Numbered from the stretch's first letter, positions 10,617-34,225 are shown. The stretch is DNA of 64,000 nucleotides from Strongylocentrotus droebachiensis (GCA_035222895.1 JAVYIG010000089.1:248001-312000), one strand, 5' to 3'. Numbers and translations are program-made. Notes: generated from the sequence alone by a model not told the origin.

Positions 10617-11990
10617 TAGAGGGATGGAGACGTCTCCATCCCTCCCGTCTCCATCCCTCTCATCGTCTCCATCCCTCTCACCATCTTGTCACCATCTCCA
10701 TCCCTCCCATCATCTTCATCCCTCACACTGTCTCCATCCCTCTCATCATCTCCATCCCTCTCATCATCTCCATCCCTCTCATCATCTCCATCCCTCTCAT
10801 CATCTCCATCCCTCACATTGTCTCCATCCCTCTCATTGTCTCCTTCCCTCTCATCATCTCCATCCCTCTCATCATCTCCATCCCTCTCATTATCTCCATC
10901 CCTCTCATCATCTTCATTCCTCACACCGTCTCCATCCCTCACCAATCCCTCTCATGAACAGCTTCTCCTTCCCTCATCACCTCCATCCCTCACCAATCCC
11001 TCTCATCATCTCCATCCCTCTCATCACCTCCATCTCTCACCAATCCCTCTCCTTATCTCCATCCCTCCCATTGTCTCGTTCCCTCTCATCATCTCCATCC
11101 CTCTCATCACCTCCATCCCTCACCAATCCCTCTCATCATCTTCATTCCTCACACCGTCTCCATCCCTCCCATCATCTTCATCCCTCACACTGTCTCCATC
11201 CCTCTCATCATCTCCATCCCTCTCATCATCTCCATCCCTCTCATCTCCATCCCTCACATTGTCTCCATCCCTCCCATTGTCTCCTTCCCTCTCATCATCT
11301 CCATCCCTCTCATCATCTCCATCCCTCTCATCACCTCCATCCCTCACCAATCCCTCTCATCATCTTCATTCCTCACACCGTCTCCATCCCTCCCATCATC
11401 TTCATCCCTCACACTGTCTCCATCCCTCTCATCATCTCCATCCCTCTCATCATCTCCATCCCTCTCATCATCTCCATCCCTCTCATCATCTCCATCCCTC
11501 TCATCTCCATCCCTCACATTGTCTCCATCCCTCTCATTGTCTCCTTCCCTCTCATCATCTCCATCCCTCTCATCATCTCCATCCCTCTCATCATCTTCAT
11601 TCCTCACACCGTCTCCATCCCTCACCAATCCCTCTCATGAACAGCTTCTCCTTCCCTCATCACCTCCATCCCTCACCAATCCCTCTCATCTCCATCCCTC
11701 TCATCACCTCCATCTCTCACCAATCCCTCTCCTTATCTCCATCCCTCCCATTGTCTCGTTCCCTCTCATCATCTCCATCCCTCTCATCACCTCCATCCCT
11801 CACCAATCCCTCTCATCATCTCCATCCCTCACCAATCCCTCTCGTCTCCATCCCTCTCATTGTCTCCATCCCTCCTGTTGCCTCCATCCCTCTCATCATC
11901 TACATCCCTCACCAATCCCTCTCATCATCTCCATCCCTCACCAATCCCTCTCGTCTCCATCCCTCTCATTGTCTCCATCCCTCCCGCGAC
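10617..11990. repeat. Large CATCATCTCCATCCCTCT minisatellite
   Basis: About 1.4 kb of an 18-bp-type pyrimidine-rich unit (CTCCATCCCTCTCATCAT) with CACCAATCCCTCT variants. A distinctive segment (CTCATGAACAGCTTCTCC) occurs at 10951 and 11634, giving a 683-bp higher-order duplication. The unit is a multiple of three without stops, so long Ser/Pro/His frames are open on both strands; none looks like a gene. Confidence 0.95.
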
Positions 11991-12000
11991 TCTAGATTCT

Positions 12001-12560
12001 TGTCTGAATTCAGTTTCCCCGCTCCCGCGCGAAGCGTGGAAGCGTTGACGTTTCATAAATTATTAAAGAAGACGATTCGTTGTACCGTTCTAGACTCTTA
12101 ATCCTTATCTGAAATCAGTTCCATCCCCCTTCCCGCGCAAAGCGCGGAAGCTTTGATGTTTCTTTAAATAATTATAGAAAGAAAACGATTCGTTGTACCG
12201 TTCTCGACTCTTTATCCTTATCTGAATTCAGTTCTGTCCCCCCTTCTCGCGCAAAGCGCGGAAGCCTTGATGTTTCATTAAATAATTAGAGAAAGAAGAC
12301 GATTCGTTGTACCGTTCTCGACTCTTAATCCTTTTTCTTCCTACGTCCTCTTCCTTTTTTCTTTTTTTTCTCTTTATTTTTATTTTTTTTGGGGGGAAGA
12401 CGATTCGTTGTACCGTTCTCGACTCTTTATCTTTATCTGAATTCAGTTCTGTCCCCCCTTCTCACGCGAAGCGTGGAAGCCTTGATGTTTCATTAAATAA
12501 TTAGAGAAAGAAGACGATTCGTTGTACCGTTCTCGACTCTTAATCCTTTTTCTTCCTACG
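12001..12560. repeat. Tandem ~113-bp repeat array
   Basis: ACGATTCGTTGTACCGTTCT recurs near 12072, 12185, 12299, 12400 and 12514. Units contain a small palindrome of the CGCGCAAAGCGCGG type and a TTAAATAATTA stretch. T-rich tracts replace part of two units. The array begins directly at the end of the minisatellite. Confidence 0.85.
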
Positions 12561-12654
12561 TCCTCTTCCTTTTTTTTTTTTTCTCTTTAATTTTTTTTTG
12601 GGGGGGGGGGGGCGAACGCCCCCACTGCCCCCCCCCCCCCCTGGCTACGCGCCT

Positions 12655-13622
12655 GCCCCTCCAAAATAAAAGAAGAAGGCGATTCTTCAGCTCACTTCTC
12701 TTACAGTACTAGGCTAGGCCCTTACATTAGATCTAGCTATTTATCAAGTCTTTAACTTTTAGGAGTAAAATATGATTATCTGATTATGAAAAAGAAAAAT
12801 TCCATTCCTTCATTAATCGAATATTCTACTCTGAATGACTAATCTAGTATATGATAATGATGTAGCTACAGTAGATATAGATCTAGGTCTAGTTTACTCA
12901 CTAAATCAAATTGGATATTCTACTCGGAATGAATAATGATAATACAGTAGATATAGATCTAGTTTGATTAGTTTTACTCACATCACTCGATCAAATTGGG
13001 CAGTACAATCATGCAATGCAGTGCAGCGGCCCGGTACGGGCGCCGAGTCAATGAATTCCCCCGCCGACCCGGCCGGCGGCGCTGTACAGCTAGCTGTACA
13101 CTGAGCTGAGCTGCTGCGGTAGCACTAGGCAGTAGTCTGCTAATTTACGGCCAGGACGAAAGAATGTGAACAAACATCAACCATCTCGTCTAAAATGTAC
13201 TATATTCGACTTCTTAATAATGAAATCTGTGTCAGGAATTAAAAATAGACCTTCATACGAGATAAAAATGATATTTTTGCAGTGATTTACCGACAAAAAC
13301 ACTGCTCGAATTTCAGTGGTCCGAGTAGATACAACGCACATTTAATGTACGTGCGGCAATGCGGATTGCGAGCTGTGAGTAAATTGTCCGAAATGTCATT
13401 TTTTTTGTCATTTTACCGAAAGATAAGTTATAAATTGTCTTCATTGGTATCATTTAACACAATTCCATTAAAGATTTAGGTTGGAAAGGGCATTATTAAG
13501 TCACAAAGAGCACAAACATATACACATTGGTATCTCTCGATCGATTAATCAGGTCGGGACATCTCGGCCCAGTTTTTCCAGCTGGGCCGAGTAGTCCCGT
13601 GGGCCGAGTTAGCCCGACTCCA
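12655..13622. mobile_element. Second copy of the foldback-type element, one arm missing
   Basis: Aligns along its length with 7131-8115 in the same orientation (shared CGGCCAGGACGAAAGAATGT and GTACGTGCGGCAATGCG) and includes the hairpin at 13556-13598. The inverted right arm seen at 8120-8425 is absent, so this copy is truncated or is the armless form. Confidence 0.8.
13556..13598. other. Hairpin homologous to 8049-8091, with paired substitutions
   Basis: The stem core CTCGGCCCAG pairs with CTGGGCCGAG, where the other copy has CTCGCCCCAG and CTGGGGCGAG. The same base changes in the single-stranded repeat downstream (GGGCCGAG). The lower stem has lost a pair or two here. Confidence 0.85.
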
Positions 13623-16600
13623 TCTATGTATGGTAGCGGTTTCGGTAAAATTTTATGGGAAAAATCTTCTCGCATCAGCATTATCCAGTCTTGATTCTCG
13701 ATGTGTCCCGACTCCAGAGTTTTCTTTTCTGGCAAAATATATGTTAACATGTGCTTCCATATGTCTACTCCCTGATAAATTCATATCTACGGTAATAATT
13801 TATGTATAAGTAAATTTAATGCAGAATTTCATTATTTGACGGGATTCAACCTTCATTGAATATCTTTCTTTCTTTTTTGTTTGTTGCTCTTTCACTTCAC
13901 ATCAAATCTCTCCACAACTCTTCTTCCTTCCAAACTATCCCTTGTTATTTCTCACAGACCCCCTCAAGCAATTTTCATCTCGATCCTCTACTCTCTTTCT
14001 CTTCAAAACTTTCTCTCAGCATGAAACAAAATTCAGCAAAATACAAAGAGTGTATGACATGTAATAAATGCATATTTTAATCAGAGGAGAATTAATTAAG
14101 AAACAAAGAAAAAATGTAATATTAATTTTTCTGATATTAATTCTGGCATAATATGACAATCTGACAAAGCATTGTTCAGTCCTGTGGAAAGCTTTAACCT
14201 CATGTAAAAGTAAAATAACTGACTTTTCATCTGAAGTAGTTTTATATAGTTACATTTAAAAAGAAAAAGCTCCTAGATTAGCTCATCCGAATCTTCATAA
14301 TAGCTTTCCCTTCTTAGTGCATATTACAAGTCAAGGCATAGCTAAGAAAATGAACAATTTAAACCTAATTTGAAGATTTCTGAAAACCTGGCAGTAGCGT
14401 CATGCAAGCTAGGTGACATGGAAATATGAAAGGATAAATGTAAGATTATCTTGCAATTTGAAATTCTCAAAAGTAACAATAAAGAAAACATACAAAATAA
14501 TTAGTCCCTTACATTCACAAGTGAATTTCAGTACATAATCAACTGCAAATACTATTTCTTGAAGGAAATCTGACATTTCTCAAATCAATACAATATAACC
14601 ATTTAAAAAGGGAGACTAAAAACCAGTGTTTTACAGGAACTATTTAGTAGAACAGGGTGTATTCCGAAATGTCAGCATACATGGGCTGAAAATCAGTACA
14701 AATTGGCAGCTCTAAAATAGAGATGAGTTATTCATGGAGGAAAAAGACAACCACCTAGCACCTTTTCATAGTTTGGCACCATGCCAAAAGATCTCTGTTT
14801 ATTCAAGTTTCATGTCCAGTTTGTGTGCAGATTTGTATGACATCGAATTAAGCTACATCGAATCAAAATTAGAACATGTCAAGTACAATTAAACTTGAAA
14901 GAGCAAACTCATGTATGGTTTTAAAAGTTCTGATTTATTCTGCACAAAACAGAGTTCCAGAATACTGTTATTAAAGAATGGTGCAAAGATTTTACTGCCA
15001 CTTTTTAGGGTGCAAATTCATGAATTATATGGAAATATTCATACTCCAATCATATAATTCATGTATATATTCATCATGTTACAAAAGGATTGCAGAAGAA
15101 TTAATCATGAATGAGATAAAATAATTGTGTAATAACTCTCCCTGAAAAGTAAGATTCAGCCAATGATTTGCATGAATAGCCAGTTAAGCCACAATTATTT
15201 GAACATGTTCAAAACAAGAAATATACCCTTTCTATCACACCACATACTTTGAGTGTCTCTTTTATCAATATTTTCCTGCAGCGCGATTTATTTGCATGAT
15301 AAAAGAATGGACAGCTACATGAGATGAAAAGACTGGTATATGCACAATGGAGAAAAAGAAGATGATCATATTCAACCTCTATAAAATGTTGTTATTTTCT
15401 AAAGAAGGTGGCAGGGGGGTGGGGGGGGGGGGGGGCAGGCTATTCAAACTAATAAAAATAATCTTAAGAAGGAAAAGTCTTGCCTTGAGCTTACATATAC
15501 ACTATACTCCGAGAGTTACAATGACTATTTCAGAAGCACCAATAGCAGAATTGCCCCGAGGCCCTGACATATTTGGGTGTTGTGTTCTCTGATTCTTTAA
15601 CTTGCGCTGTATCAACAAATTGTGTTGACGTATACTTTATCTATTACAAGGTACTCTTCTTTAATACATATGCAAATGAAATATCTCCTTAAAAAAAATA
15701 CTATCTAGGGGCTGGATGAAATGCCATACAAATACAAATGAGAACCGCACTTTGTGAATAATATCAAAGTGTACTACTTCAGGTCTGAAATACTGGAACA
15801 GAAATATATTTGAAAGCTTAAGCTATTATGTATCCATTTTCCTTGTTCATACAGACCAGTTTTAAACAAATAGAATACAAAAAAGCAGAAAGATTACACC
15901 ATAATCTTGCTAGCACCATACTAACAATATATTAACAATTATGTTTAAATTTTCTCATCTTTTCCATTTCAGAATTATATCACAGATTTGAATGCTAAGC
16001 ATCTTATCCCATAAATATAGTATATCCTTTAAAAAAAGTAATTAAGAAGAAAAATTTATGACAGTACAAAAGATAACTGATAATTTTGATATTTCTGGTA
16101 ACAGCTTTATCTAAAATTGGTCCTTAAGAACTACAATTGTTATATTTGGACTTATATTGAAATAAAACCAAGCCTAATTTTTCATACACATTATTTTCAG
16201 TTATCTATTTTGTCCCCTTTAAATCGTGAATATAAATCTTAATCAAAAGGTACGATATTCTGTCCTAAAACTGAATTAAGACTCCATAGATTGTACCAGT
16301 GGAATAAAAAGGGACAAACAACAGATGGAGGGCCCTACAACACAACGTAAACACTACAGAAAATGGAAAAGCCCAAAAAGGTGCATCCCAAGTCAATGTT
16401 GCCAGTTAAAATAAACAGGAGGTAATATCGTGCCAGGGTCTTGACTAAAAGAGAAGTTCAAGACTTATCGCGCAAAGGAAAGCACAGACATTTTAATAAA
16501 TAATTGGAAAAACTATATTTTATGGAAAAACATTCCATGTGGTAGATTACTATGTTACACTGTGACAAAAGGGATCAATTTCTTGTGATACATACATCAT

Positions 16601-16670
16601 ACAAATGACAATATTAAACTTACTAGTACAAAAGGGGTAGGCAATGAATGATGATTGTTGTTGACTTTAA
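13623..16670. other. AT-rich spacer, no gene recognised
   Basis: I saw no convincing exon on either strand. Contents: AT-rich unique-looking DNA and a run of 15 G at 15421-15435. It lies between two gene 3' ends, both of which point toward it. Confidence 0.5.
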
Positions 16671-17194
16671 AGATACTATGTCCCTTTTGCAGCCAATATC
16701 AAATTCTGTAGAACTTTGCAGGAATTATGAATATGTCATGTATGTCCTATCTGTGAAATTTAAACGTTAGCAGTGTATTAATATTCAAATTATGCAAGGA
16801 AACCTGTTTACTTGCTAGACTTCACTGTCAGACACTATTGAGTGACTGACTGGCTTTTCTTCTTCTTTGGTAATAACACACATAAAATGAGCTGTAAAAG
16901 GTACATGAGCATTTGTCTACATCAATAACCCACTTCTTGTAATGGCCAAAATTAAACTGATTGAATCTTTGCGCAGCATAAAACGTACGACCATTCGGTA
17001 CAATGGTCTGAAAATCAGACTATTACTTGCTAGCTCTATAGCTCTTAAGTCGATTCGACAACTTATAGTCATTATTTTCCCACATTTTCAAGCCCCCCTT
17101 TTTTTTAGGAAAGTTCTAAATTAGTATTATCTTTCAAATGCTGTTGGAATTTAACCTTTTCATTTGTTTGGCCTGCAAATGCGACATAGTACCT
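16671..17194. mobile_element. TTAA-flanked MITE, AGGTACTATGTCCC family, copy 1
   Basis: Ends are AGATACTATGTCCC and the inverse of AGGTACTATGTC. TTAA precedes it and TTAC follows, a one-base decay of a TTAA duplication. It shares long internal blocks (TTTGCAGGAATTATGAATAT, AATTTAAACGTTAGCAGTGT) with 20478-21016 and 26776-27227. No coding frame. Confidence 0.85.
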
Positions 17195-17775
17195 TTACGA
17201 GCAGTATAAAGCTGGACAACCAAGCTTAAATGCAGGTATAAGATCTAACAATTTGATTTATGATAAATGCTTGTGGAAAAGTAAGATCAGTGAATTTTGA
17301 ATATAAGATTCAAAAGAATACAATGGCAACTATCAAAGTGCTAATTTCATGAAAGTGACAAAACATATTGTTTTTAAGCATGTTAAGTATGAACAATTTT
17401 TTAAAATAGAGTGTAAGAATGGCTTACTTATGAGCATCATGAGAACTTATTTAGCTACTGACACCTATTAAATGCATTTGACACTAGTATTGGACTAGAA
17501 AATTGTTTTAAAAAAACGCATACTGGATGCAACCACTGCAGACCTGTACAAAGGCAAGATGCAAGTCACTGACATGATTCAAAACATGAACTCCCAGAAG
17601 AAATATCTATTGATTTGAGGGAACAAGGTACCCTTTTCTGGTTTATTGACTTGTTAAAGGTATTACAAAGTTTTGGGAAATTTTGAAAAATGGGGTGATA
17701 GTGATTCTTTACGATTGTGATATATTTGGATGCCCCTGTGGATGTATTAAAAACATCAGAAATTTTAGCCCCTAA

Positions 17776-18156
17776 AACACTTCTGCTTTCGAGAAAAATT
17801 GAATATAAAGATTTACAGGTGCTCCCAGTAAATTTTGATAAATTTCAAATAGCTCCTACGGCCGTACAATGGTAGCTGCGACCATGAAAATCTCAGAGTA
17901 CGGTATGTAGTTGTGGTATATAATTTCCGAACGAGAATAGCTATTCGGTCGATTTTAGTCAATAAACATTGTTTTATAGCTTAATTAATATCTTGACCTT
18001 GAGAGGGAGCTATTCAACATACAGTATTTATTATTTACAATTTCATAACTTTAGAGTCGATTTCGACCGCGACAACGATCACTGAATATTGTAGGATCGT
18101 ATATGCTTCCAATATGTTCATTTGAACCAAATTCATGACCCCATACCAAAACTTTG
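17776..18156. repeat. Dispersed repeat, copy 2
   Basis: Matches 1-377 in the same orientation. About 130 bp of sequence immediately upstream may also belong to the element, but the other copy is cut off by the window edge. Confidence 0.8.
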
Positions 18157-19612
18157 GATTACCTTTAAATGTTACCACTTCCCTAAATGTGAATTGATTA
18201 AAACCATATGAATGTATTAAAACCTCAAAAGTATTGCTTTGAAATGAAGCTATCAATATAGCGTTTCAAGACAAATAACTGATATATATCAAACGCTGAA
18301 TAGGAAAACTAAATTCCACCACGCATCTTTACTTTTGACATACTACTTGGTAATTTTAAAGGTATTATTTCATGCTGAAAATACAGCTCTTTACCACACT
18401 GTGAAGATATAATGTATTTGTTCTCTTATGAACAAATTCAAATACATCATCTGTTTAATGCATTGCAGCCCGTTACCACAATGACAAGCATAATGACGAT
18501 TTGGTGCATTTGTTCTTTTTTGAACAATAAATCATCTGTGTAATGCATTGATATAATTCAATGTTTATTACAATATTTCAACATTTAAATCCCCGGTTTC
18601 ACCATCGTAATCAGACATCCTAGATTTTAAGCATATATGAACACAGTAGAGTTCATGAATCTGTTTCTTCTCACTATAGAATAAATGCATCTTTCAATAA
18701 CGAACAAATTATTCCAAATCATCAAATTTTCATTTCAAAGAAACGTAATTTGACTGGTTAGATATATATTTACATTCCCATTTCATACCTAAATTATCCA
18801 TAGAGTTTATACTGCAGAAAACCTCAGATTAACCAATACTTTTAAAGATTCTAGTCAACCACCCAAATTCTAAAGGCTGGGTATTACACTGACACTACTT
18901 CAGATCTAAGTATACTGCCATCTACTGCTTACAATGTCCCGATGTGTCAACAGCCTGGTCCCACAATGCATCACTAACTGAATGACGCAAGCGTGAAAAT
19001 GCTTGGGTACAGGAACCAAAAGATGGAGCAATTGAAAATACATCACAGCAGTAAAATACCCTGTGTTTCAAGGTTCTAGTTTTAGTTGACTCTTTTGAAC
19101 TTTTCTTTGTGTTAAAAGTCATTCCAAAAGAAAACTGGATATATATGATGAATCATACATGTATTATATATAGAGTGATAAATTAAAAAAAACTAATATT
19201 ATTCCAATTGATAAACAGCATGACCTTTGCCTATATAAAAGACTTCTTAAGACTTTCAGGTATTTTATTTTTACATACAAAAGCCAGCTTGGCAAATATT
19301 CATTGTATGTCAGTTTTGAAAAAATATCACAGTTGAAATGTCCCCTGAATATTTTTTTGATCTTCCTATCCCTTCAAGTTCAAAATATGACAACAAACAG
19401 CTTCAATATTTGGACTTTCAAGCCACATCTATCTATTTCTGTTTTCCCGATTGCATGAACAGTACTCAACTTTATCTTAAATATAGTACCTTGACAGAGA
19501 GCAGTATTGGTTTCACTGAGGTTTTCTGCAGCAGAATATGATCTACCTATTCTACAACCTAATCCCACGTTGTTTACATTGGGACTGGCTTTATATGCAC
19601 CTTGGAGTACTA
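18157..19612. other. Membralin 3' flank / 3' UTR
   Basis: Downstream of the membralin stop on the minus strand. AATAAA on that strand at about 19264-19269 is a candidate poly(A) signal, which would give a 3' UTR near 350 bp. A short imperfect duplication (ATTTGTTCT...GAACAA, then CATCTGTnTAATGCATTG) lies at about 18413-18550. Nothing else recognised. Confidence 0.4.
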
Positions 19613-30396
<10,784 letters not shown>

Positions 30397-30420
30397 CTAT
30401 AAAATATTCTGCAACTTTCA

Positions 30421-30560
30421 GGGCCAATTACACAAAGGTTTGCAATAAAATGGGAATATGAAACAACGATTCTGATTGGCTAACAGTTAGCCCTTTGAAC
30501 AATAAGTCCATGGCTGCATGAGACAATTATCTTGATTGGTCATTGTAATTTTTGTGTTTG
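30421..30560. repeat. Short CACAAAGGTTTGC-type repeat
   Basis: CACAAAGGTTTGC, GATTCTGATTGGCTAA and similar blocks are shared with about 39975-40130. This looks like a short miniature element; ends not defined. Confidence 0.5.
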
Positions 30561-31019
30561 TCTTCTTTCTTTTGAAATTGTGTTTTTCTAATCAGATCTA
30601 GTTACAGTGAATATGTAGACTATACAGTCAAATTATTGTCTTTTTTTTAAAAAGGTAATGTGCACCGCAGCACTTGAGATTTTTATCATGCAGAAAAATC
30701 AATGTTGATTTTATTATATTTCAATTTGTTGTTATAAAAATAGATCTCCAAAAACAAAATGCTCAAGTGTATGTTCTTGAGCAGAGCATTTTATCTCACT
30801 TGCTCTTCTCCACCCAGGTATTAAATACACTGTCGCTCATATAGTTGGAATATTTTTGTTTTACCCCAATTTATGGAATTATTTTAAAAATAATTTAAAA
30901 ATTATAGATCTAAATAATAGTATACATTCTTAGATTTTATTGAATAATAATTTGCCAATGTGTGTTTTGCGCGACTGCTAAAGCATGTGTATGCTACTAT
31001 GCTTATCAACTAGGGGACC

Positions 31020-31165
31020 TACGCCCTTAAGTCATAAATGACAGTAATGAGGATTAATGCCCCACAAAAGGGCACTAATATAGCACATCGACACGGTTTT
31101 GATCCTGGGGCCTCACAGTTACGAGGCCATTGCTTTGTCACTGAACCATGACAGTACGCAGCGGG
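31020..31165. repeat. Possible tRNA-derived SINE fragment
   Basis: GGTTTTGATCCTGGGGCCTC resembles a decayed Pol III B box followed by anticodon-arm-like sequence, and TAATGAGGATTAATGCC resembles a phrase seen near 62530. No intact tRNA cloverleaf could be drawn. Confidence 0.4.
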
Positions 31166-32238
31166 GGCTAGGACAAACGCGTCCTCAAAAATAAGGATCG
31201 TCCACATTTTTCGCGGACGATTCTTATTTCCAATCCACGTGTTGGCTATGCCAAAAACGGATTCGGCAATGATTTTCTCGATGCCTTTCACATTGACTCT
31301 GTACAGAGACTTTCACGTTATGAGCGCTAAAAAAAAGTAGACGGTGAACTGGTGGTATTTTATTACGAGGAATTTGTTTTTTCACATTGCCAGCGCGCGG
31401 ATCAGGAACCCTACACCCGCAGAGCGCCAAAGAAAAAGAAAAAACTTTTTTTTAAGGACCTGATTTGTGTGCGTTTACGAGGATAACCTTGTTTATGCGG
31501 ACGATCCTCAATCTCGGACCAGCGCCCCTACTGCTCATGAACCTTTCACTTGATTGAAAAGCGATATATAATTGATAATATTATTATGAATCGTGATTCA
31601 CTTAAGGTTAATTCAACATTTAATTACATTTCACTAAGCCTTGCACAACTCACTCACAATGTTTCTGGTTTCAAAGCAAATTTACTCAAAAGGTTTTCCC
31701 CCTTTTCTTTGATTAATTAATAATAATAGATCCAACTTAGATCTAAATCTGCCTAACTCAAGTTAAAACAGTTTATGAACTGAAAATAGGCAGTCTTTGA
31801 TCTACCCAATGAAATATCAAATTCATTAAAGAAAATAAAAACCCACGAAAAAACAAAGCAACAAAAACGATCCCCTGAATCCTGCCTGAGTGAATTTAAA
31901 GATTGAAATTATTATTTTTAATAGAATCTAAATCACGTCATTAAAATTACCAGGGAAGAATGCAGCTAATCAGTTCTCTTCACCTGTAAGCTTGCTAAGC
32001 AATATCATCACTCAAGTATGAAGTATCAATTAATGATTAGAACGATGTCAATAAGTCATTGGCACAATGATTGGAATTGCATTACAATTTACGATTGACT
32101 TTATGCACAATGACCTGACACTGCACAGGCTGTGTAGTGCAACTCGCGGAGAAGGCGAGCAGTGTGTTTACAATATGTGGAATCCCTTTCGTCTACAGCC
32201 TATGGAATACTGTGTGCGAATCAATGAATGATACGTAC

Positions 32239-32300
32239 CGATAAGCCGATTGCCACTCCTCTCGCTTGTTTTTCCCGAGTTACACTAAAAAATAGACTTC
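32239..32300 (-). other. Candidate non-coding first exon of membralin
   Basis: On the minus strand, GGCAATCGGCTTATCG ends at a strong GTACGTAT donor. This would splice to the acceptor before 30296. The 5' limit is not visible and no TATA box is clear. This is a prediction from splice signals only. Confidence 0.35.
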
Positions 32301-32511
32301 TGGCTTCGATAAAGTGGCACAAGATGAGAACATTTCTTACAGAAACATTTATGGGAGACTGCCTGAAATAGAGATATTTCTACTCAAAATCAGGTGCTTT
32401 GCCTACTCGTTCTAATCAGTGGCCATTTTGCGTGTGAAGACACTTCCACTATAAGAAAAGGGTAGGCAGCTATATTTTGCAGAGGGATATCTATGTGACA
32501 AAAAAAAAATA

Positions 32512-32544
32512 CTAGAAGAAGAAGACGAAGAAGACAAAGAAGAA

Positions 32545-32575
<31 letters not shown>

Positions 32576-32690
32576 GAGAAGGAGAAGGAGGAGAAGGAGA
32601 AGGAGGAGAAGGTTAAGGAGGAGAAGGAGAAGAAGAAGAAGAAGAAGAAGAGAAGGAAGAGAAGGAAGAGAAGGAAGAGAAAGAAGATAT
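32512..32690. repeat. GAA/GGA polypurine tract
   Basis: About 180 bp of nearly uninterrupted purines (GAAGAAGAA, GGAGAAGGAG, GGAAGAGAAG) on the plus strand, 250-450 bp beyond the putative membralin first exon. Confidence 0.9.
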
Positions 32691-33059
32691 TTAGAAGCTC
32701 TTAAAATATTTTTTTATCCCCCCCCAAAAAAAAAAAACTACACCTCTATATATACGAAAGATAAGATATATGATCAAAATATATTTGTCTTTTGCAACTA
32801 ATTCTCCCTCAATATGTATATTTCTTTTTCTCATTCTTAAAAAAACTCTTCATGTCCTTTATGTTGTGTTCTTTTGGATTCCTAACATTCTGCTTCTTAA
32901 ATTAAAGTTTTCTTTACATGCCTATGAAGGTAAATCAATATGGTATATTAATTGTTTTCCCTATATAATTTTGTTTATATTACTTGCATAAATAAAAATG
33001 GACTTCAAGTTGCCAACTTGTTATGCAATCCTGATTTCCCTCTTAATAGCAAGAGAAAT

Positions 33060-33310
33060 ATACTACACCACCACTACCTCCAACACTCCAACCACCACCA
33101 CCAACAACACCATCATTTCCACCACAACCACCACCAACAGCACTGCGGACATCATCGCTCACATCAACACCACCACCAACAACAACAACAACAACACCAT
33201 CATTTCCACCACAACCACCATTACCAATACTGCCACAACCACCAACAACAGCACTGCAGACATCATCGCTCACATCACCACCACCACCATCAACAACAAA
33301 AACCACCAAC
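33060..33310. repeat. ACC/AAC triplet-rich array
   Basis: Interrupted CCACCA/CAACAA triplets with two copies of a phrase around GCGGACATCATCGCTCAC and GCAGACATCATCGCTCAC. It opens long His/Gln, Thr/Asn and (minus strand) Gly/Val frames that I do not accept as genes. Confidence 0.85.
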
Positions 33311-33947
33311 CCCACCAGAAGACAAACTGTAAACATAAACAAAAAGACATAGACAAAACAAAACAGACAAACAAACACGACATATCAGATGAGAAAGAAA
33401 AACAAAGATAACTCTGATCAATATGCAATAACAAGAGCTTTGTTTAATAGCAAGAGTGATATTCACAATCAGTCTCAAATATCATATACAATTGCAAAAA
33501 ATCACTGTTTTTTGTGACAACATGTTTGGAATAGAGCTTGCATGTTTCCTTCAATATTCTACAGAAAACAACACATTATTTGAAACATATCTCAGTCATC
33601 CATAACAATAACATCCAATCACAAAAACAATTTGCTCTTCACTTAGACTAATTCATCTTTTTATATACACATAATATAGGCATTTCAACTTTAATGGTAC
33701 AAAAATAACCTACAAGTCTTTTGTGATCATTTTGCTACATCCTATTAATTAGACAGATAACAATTTGCAAGCAAATAAAGCATAGATTTACAAAGCACTT
33801 TAATTAAAAACCACCCAGCATTACGTAAGTCCTTTAAAAACAAGATAAAACACCACACAAAGCCAAAATAAAAATATATGCTAAACATATTCATACTGGT
33901 ATGTGAACTTAAAAAAACAAACTATACATAATCGTGCATTGAGAGCC

Positions 33948-34225
33948 AGAAAGGTGTTAAATGCAAGTAAAAGTATATGAATTAACACCCTTCACTATGA
34001 ACATGACTGACAAAGAAAGCGGACAAAATATACAGTTCCTCAGGTAGACAAAGGAACATCCCTTCACTGCTATTATGTAAAAATGTGTAGAACAGGTGTC
34101 ACATGCATATTCACCTTTTTACATAAAAGCAGTGAAGGGATGTTCCTTTGTCTACCTGAGGGACTGTATATTTTGTCCGCTTTCTTTGTCCGTCATGTTC
34201 ATAGTGCTTCTGGCTCTCAACAGAC
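33948..34225. repeat. Imperfect inverted repeat (foldback)
   Basis: Left arm (GAAAGCGGACAAAATATACAG, read in part) and right arm (CTGTATATTTTGTCCGCTTT) pair over about 110 bp around a centre near 34105. It begins with GAGAGCCAGAA and ends with TTCTGGCTCTC. Confidence 0.75.

Noticed and set aside
10609..12101. Long open frames of Ser/Pro/His and, on the other strand, Asp/Gly/Arg repeats
   Set aside because: They arise from an 18-bp minisatellite whose unit has no stop in several frames; no start context, splice signal or non-repeat domain supports translation.
31040..31160. Functional tRNA gene
   Set aside because: Only a B-box-like phrase is visible; no cloverleaf or A box could be built, so it is listed as a SINE-like fragment.
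32952..33411. His/Gln- and Thr/Asn-rich frames, and a Gly/Val frame on the minus strand
   Set aside because: By-products of the ACC/AAC array; three overlapping frames are open at once.
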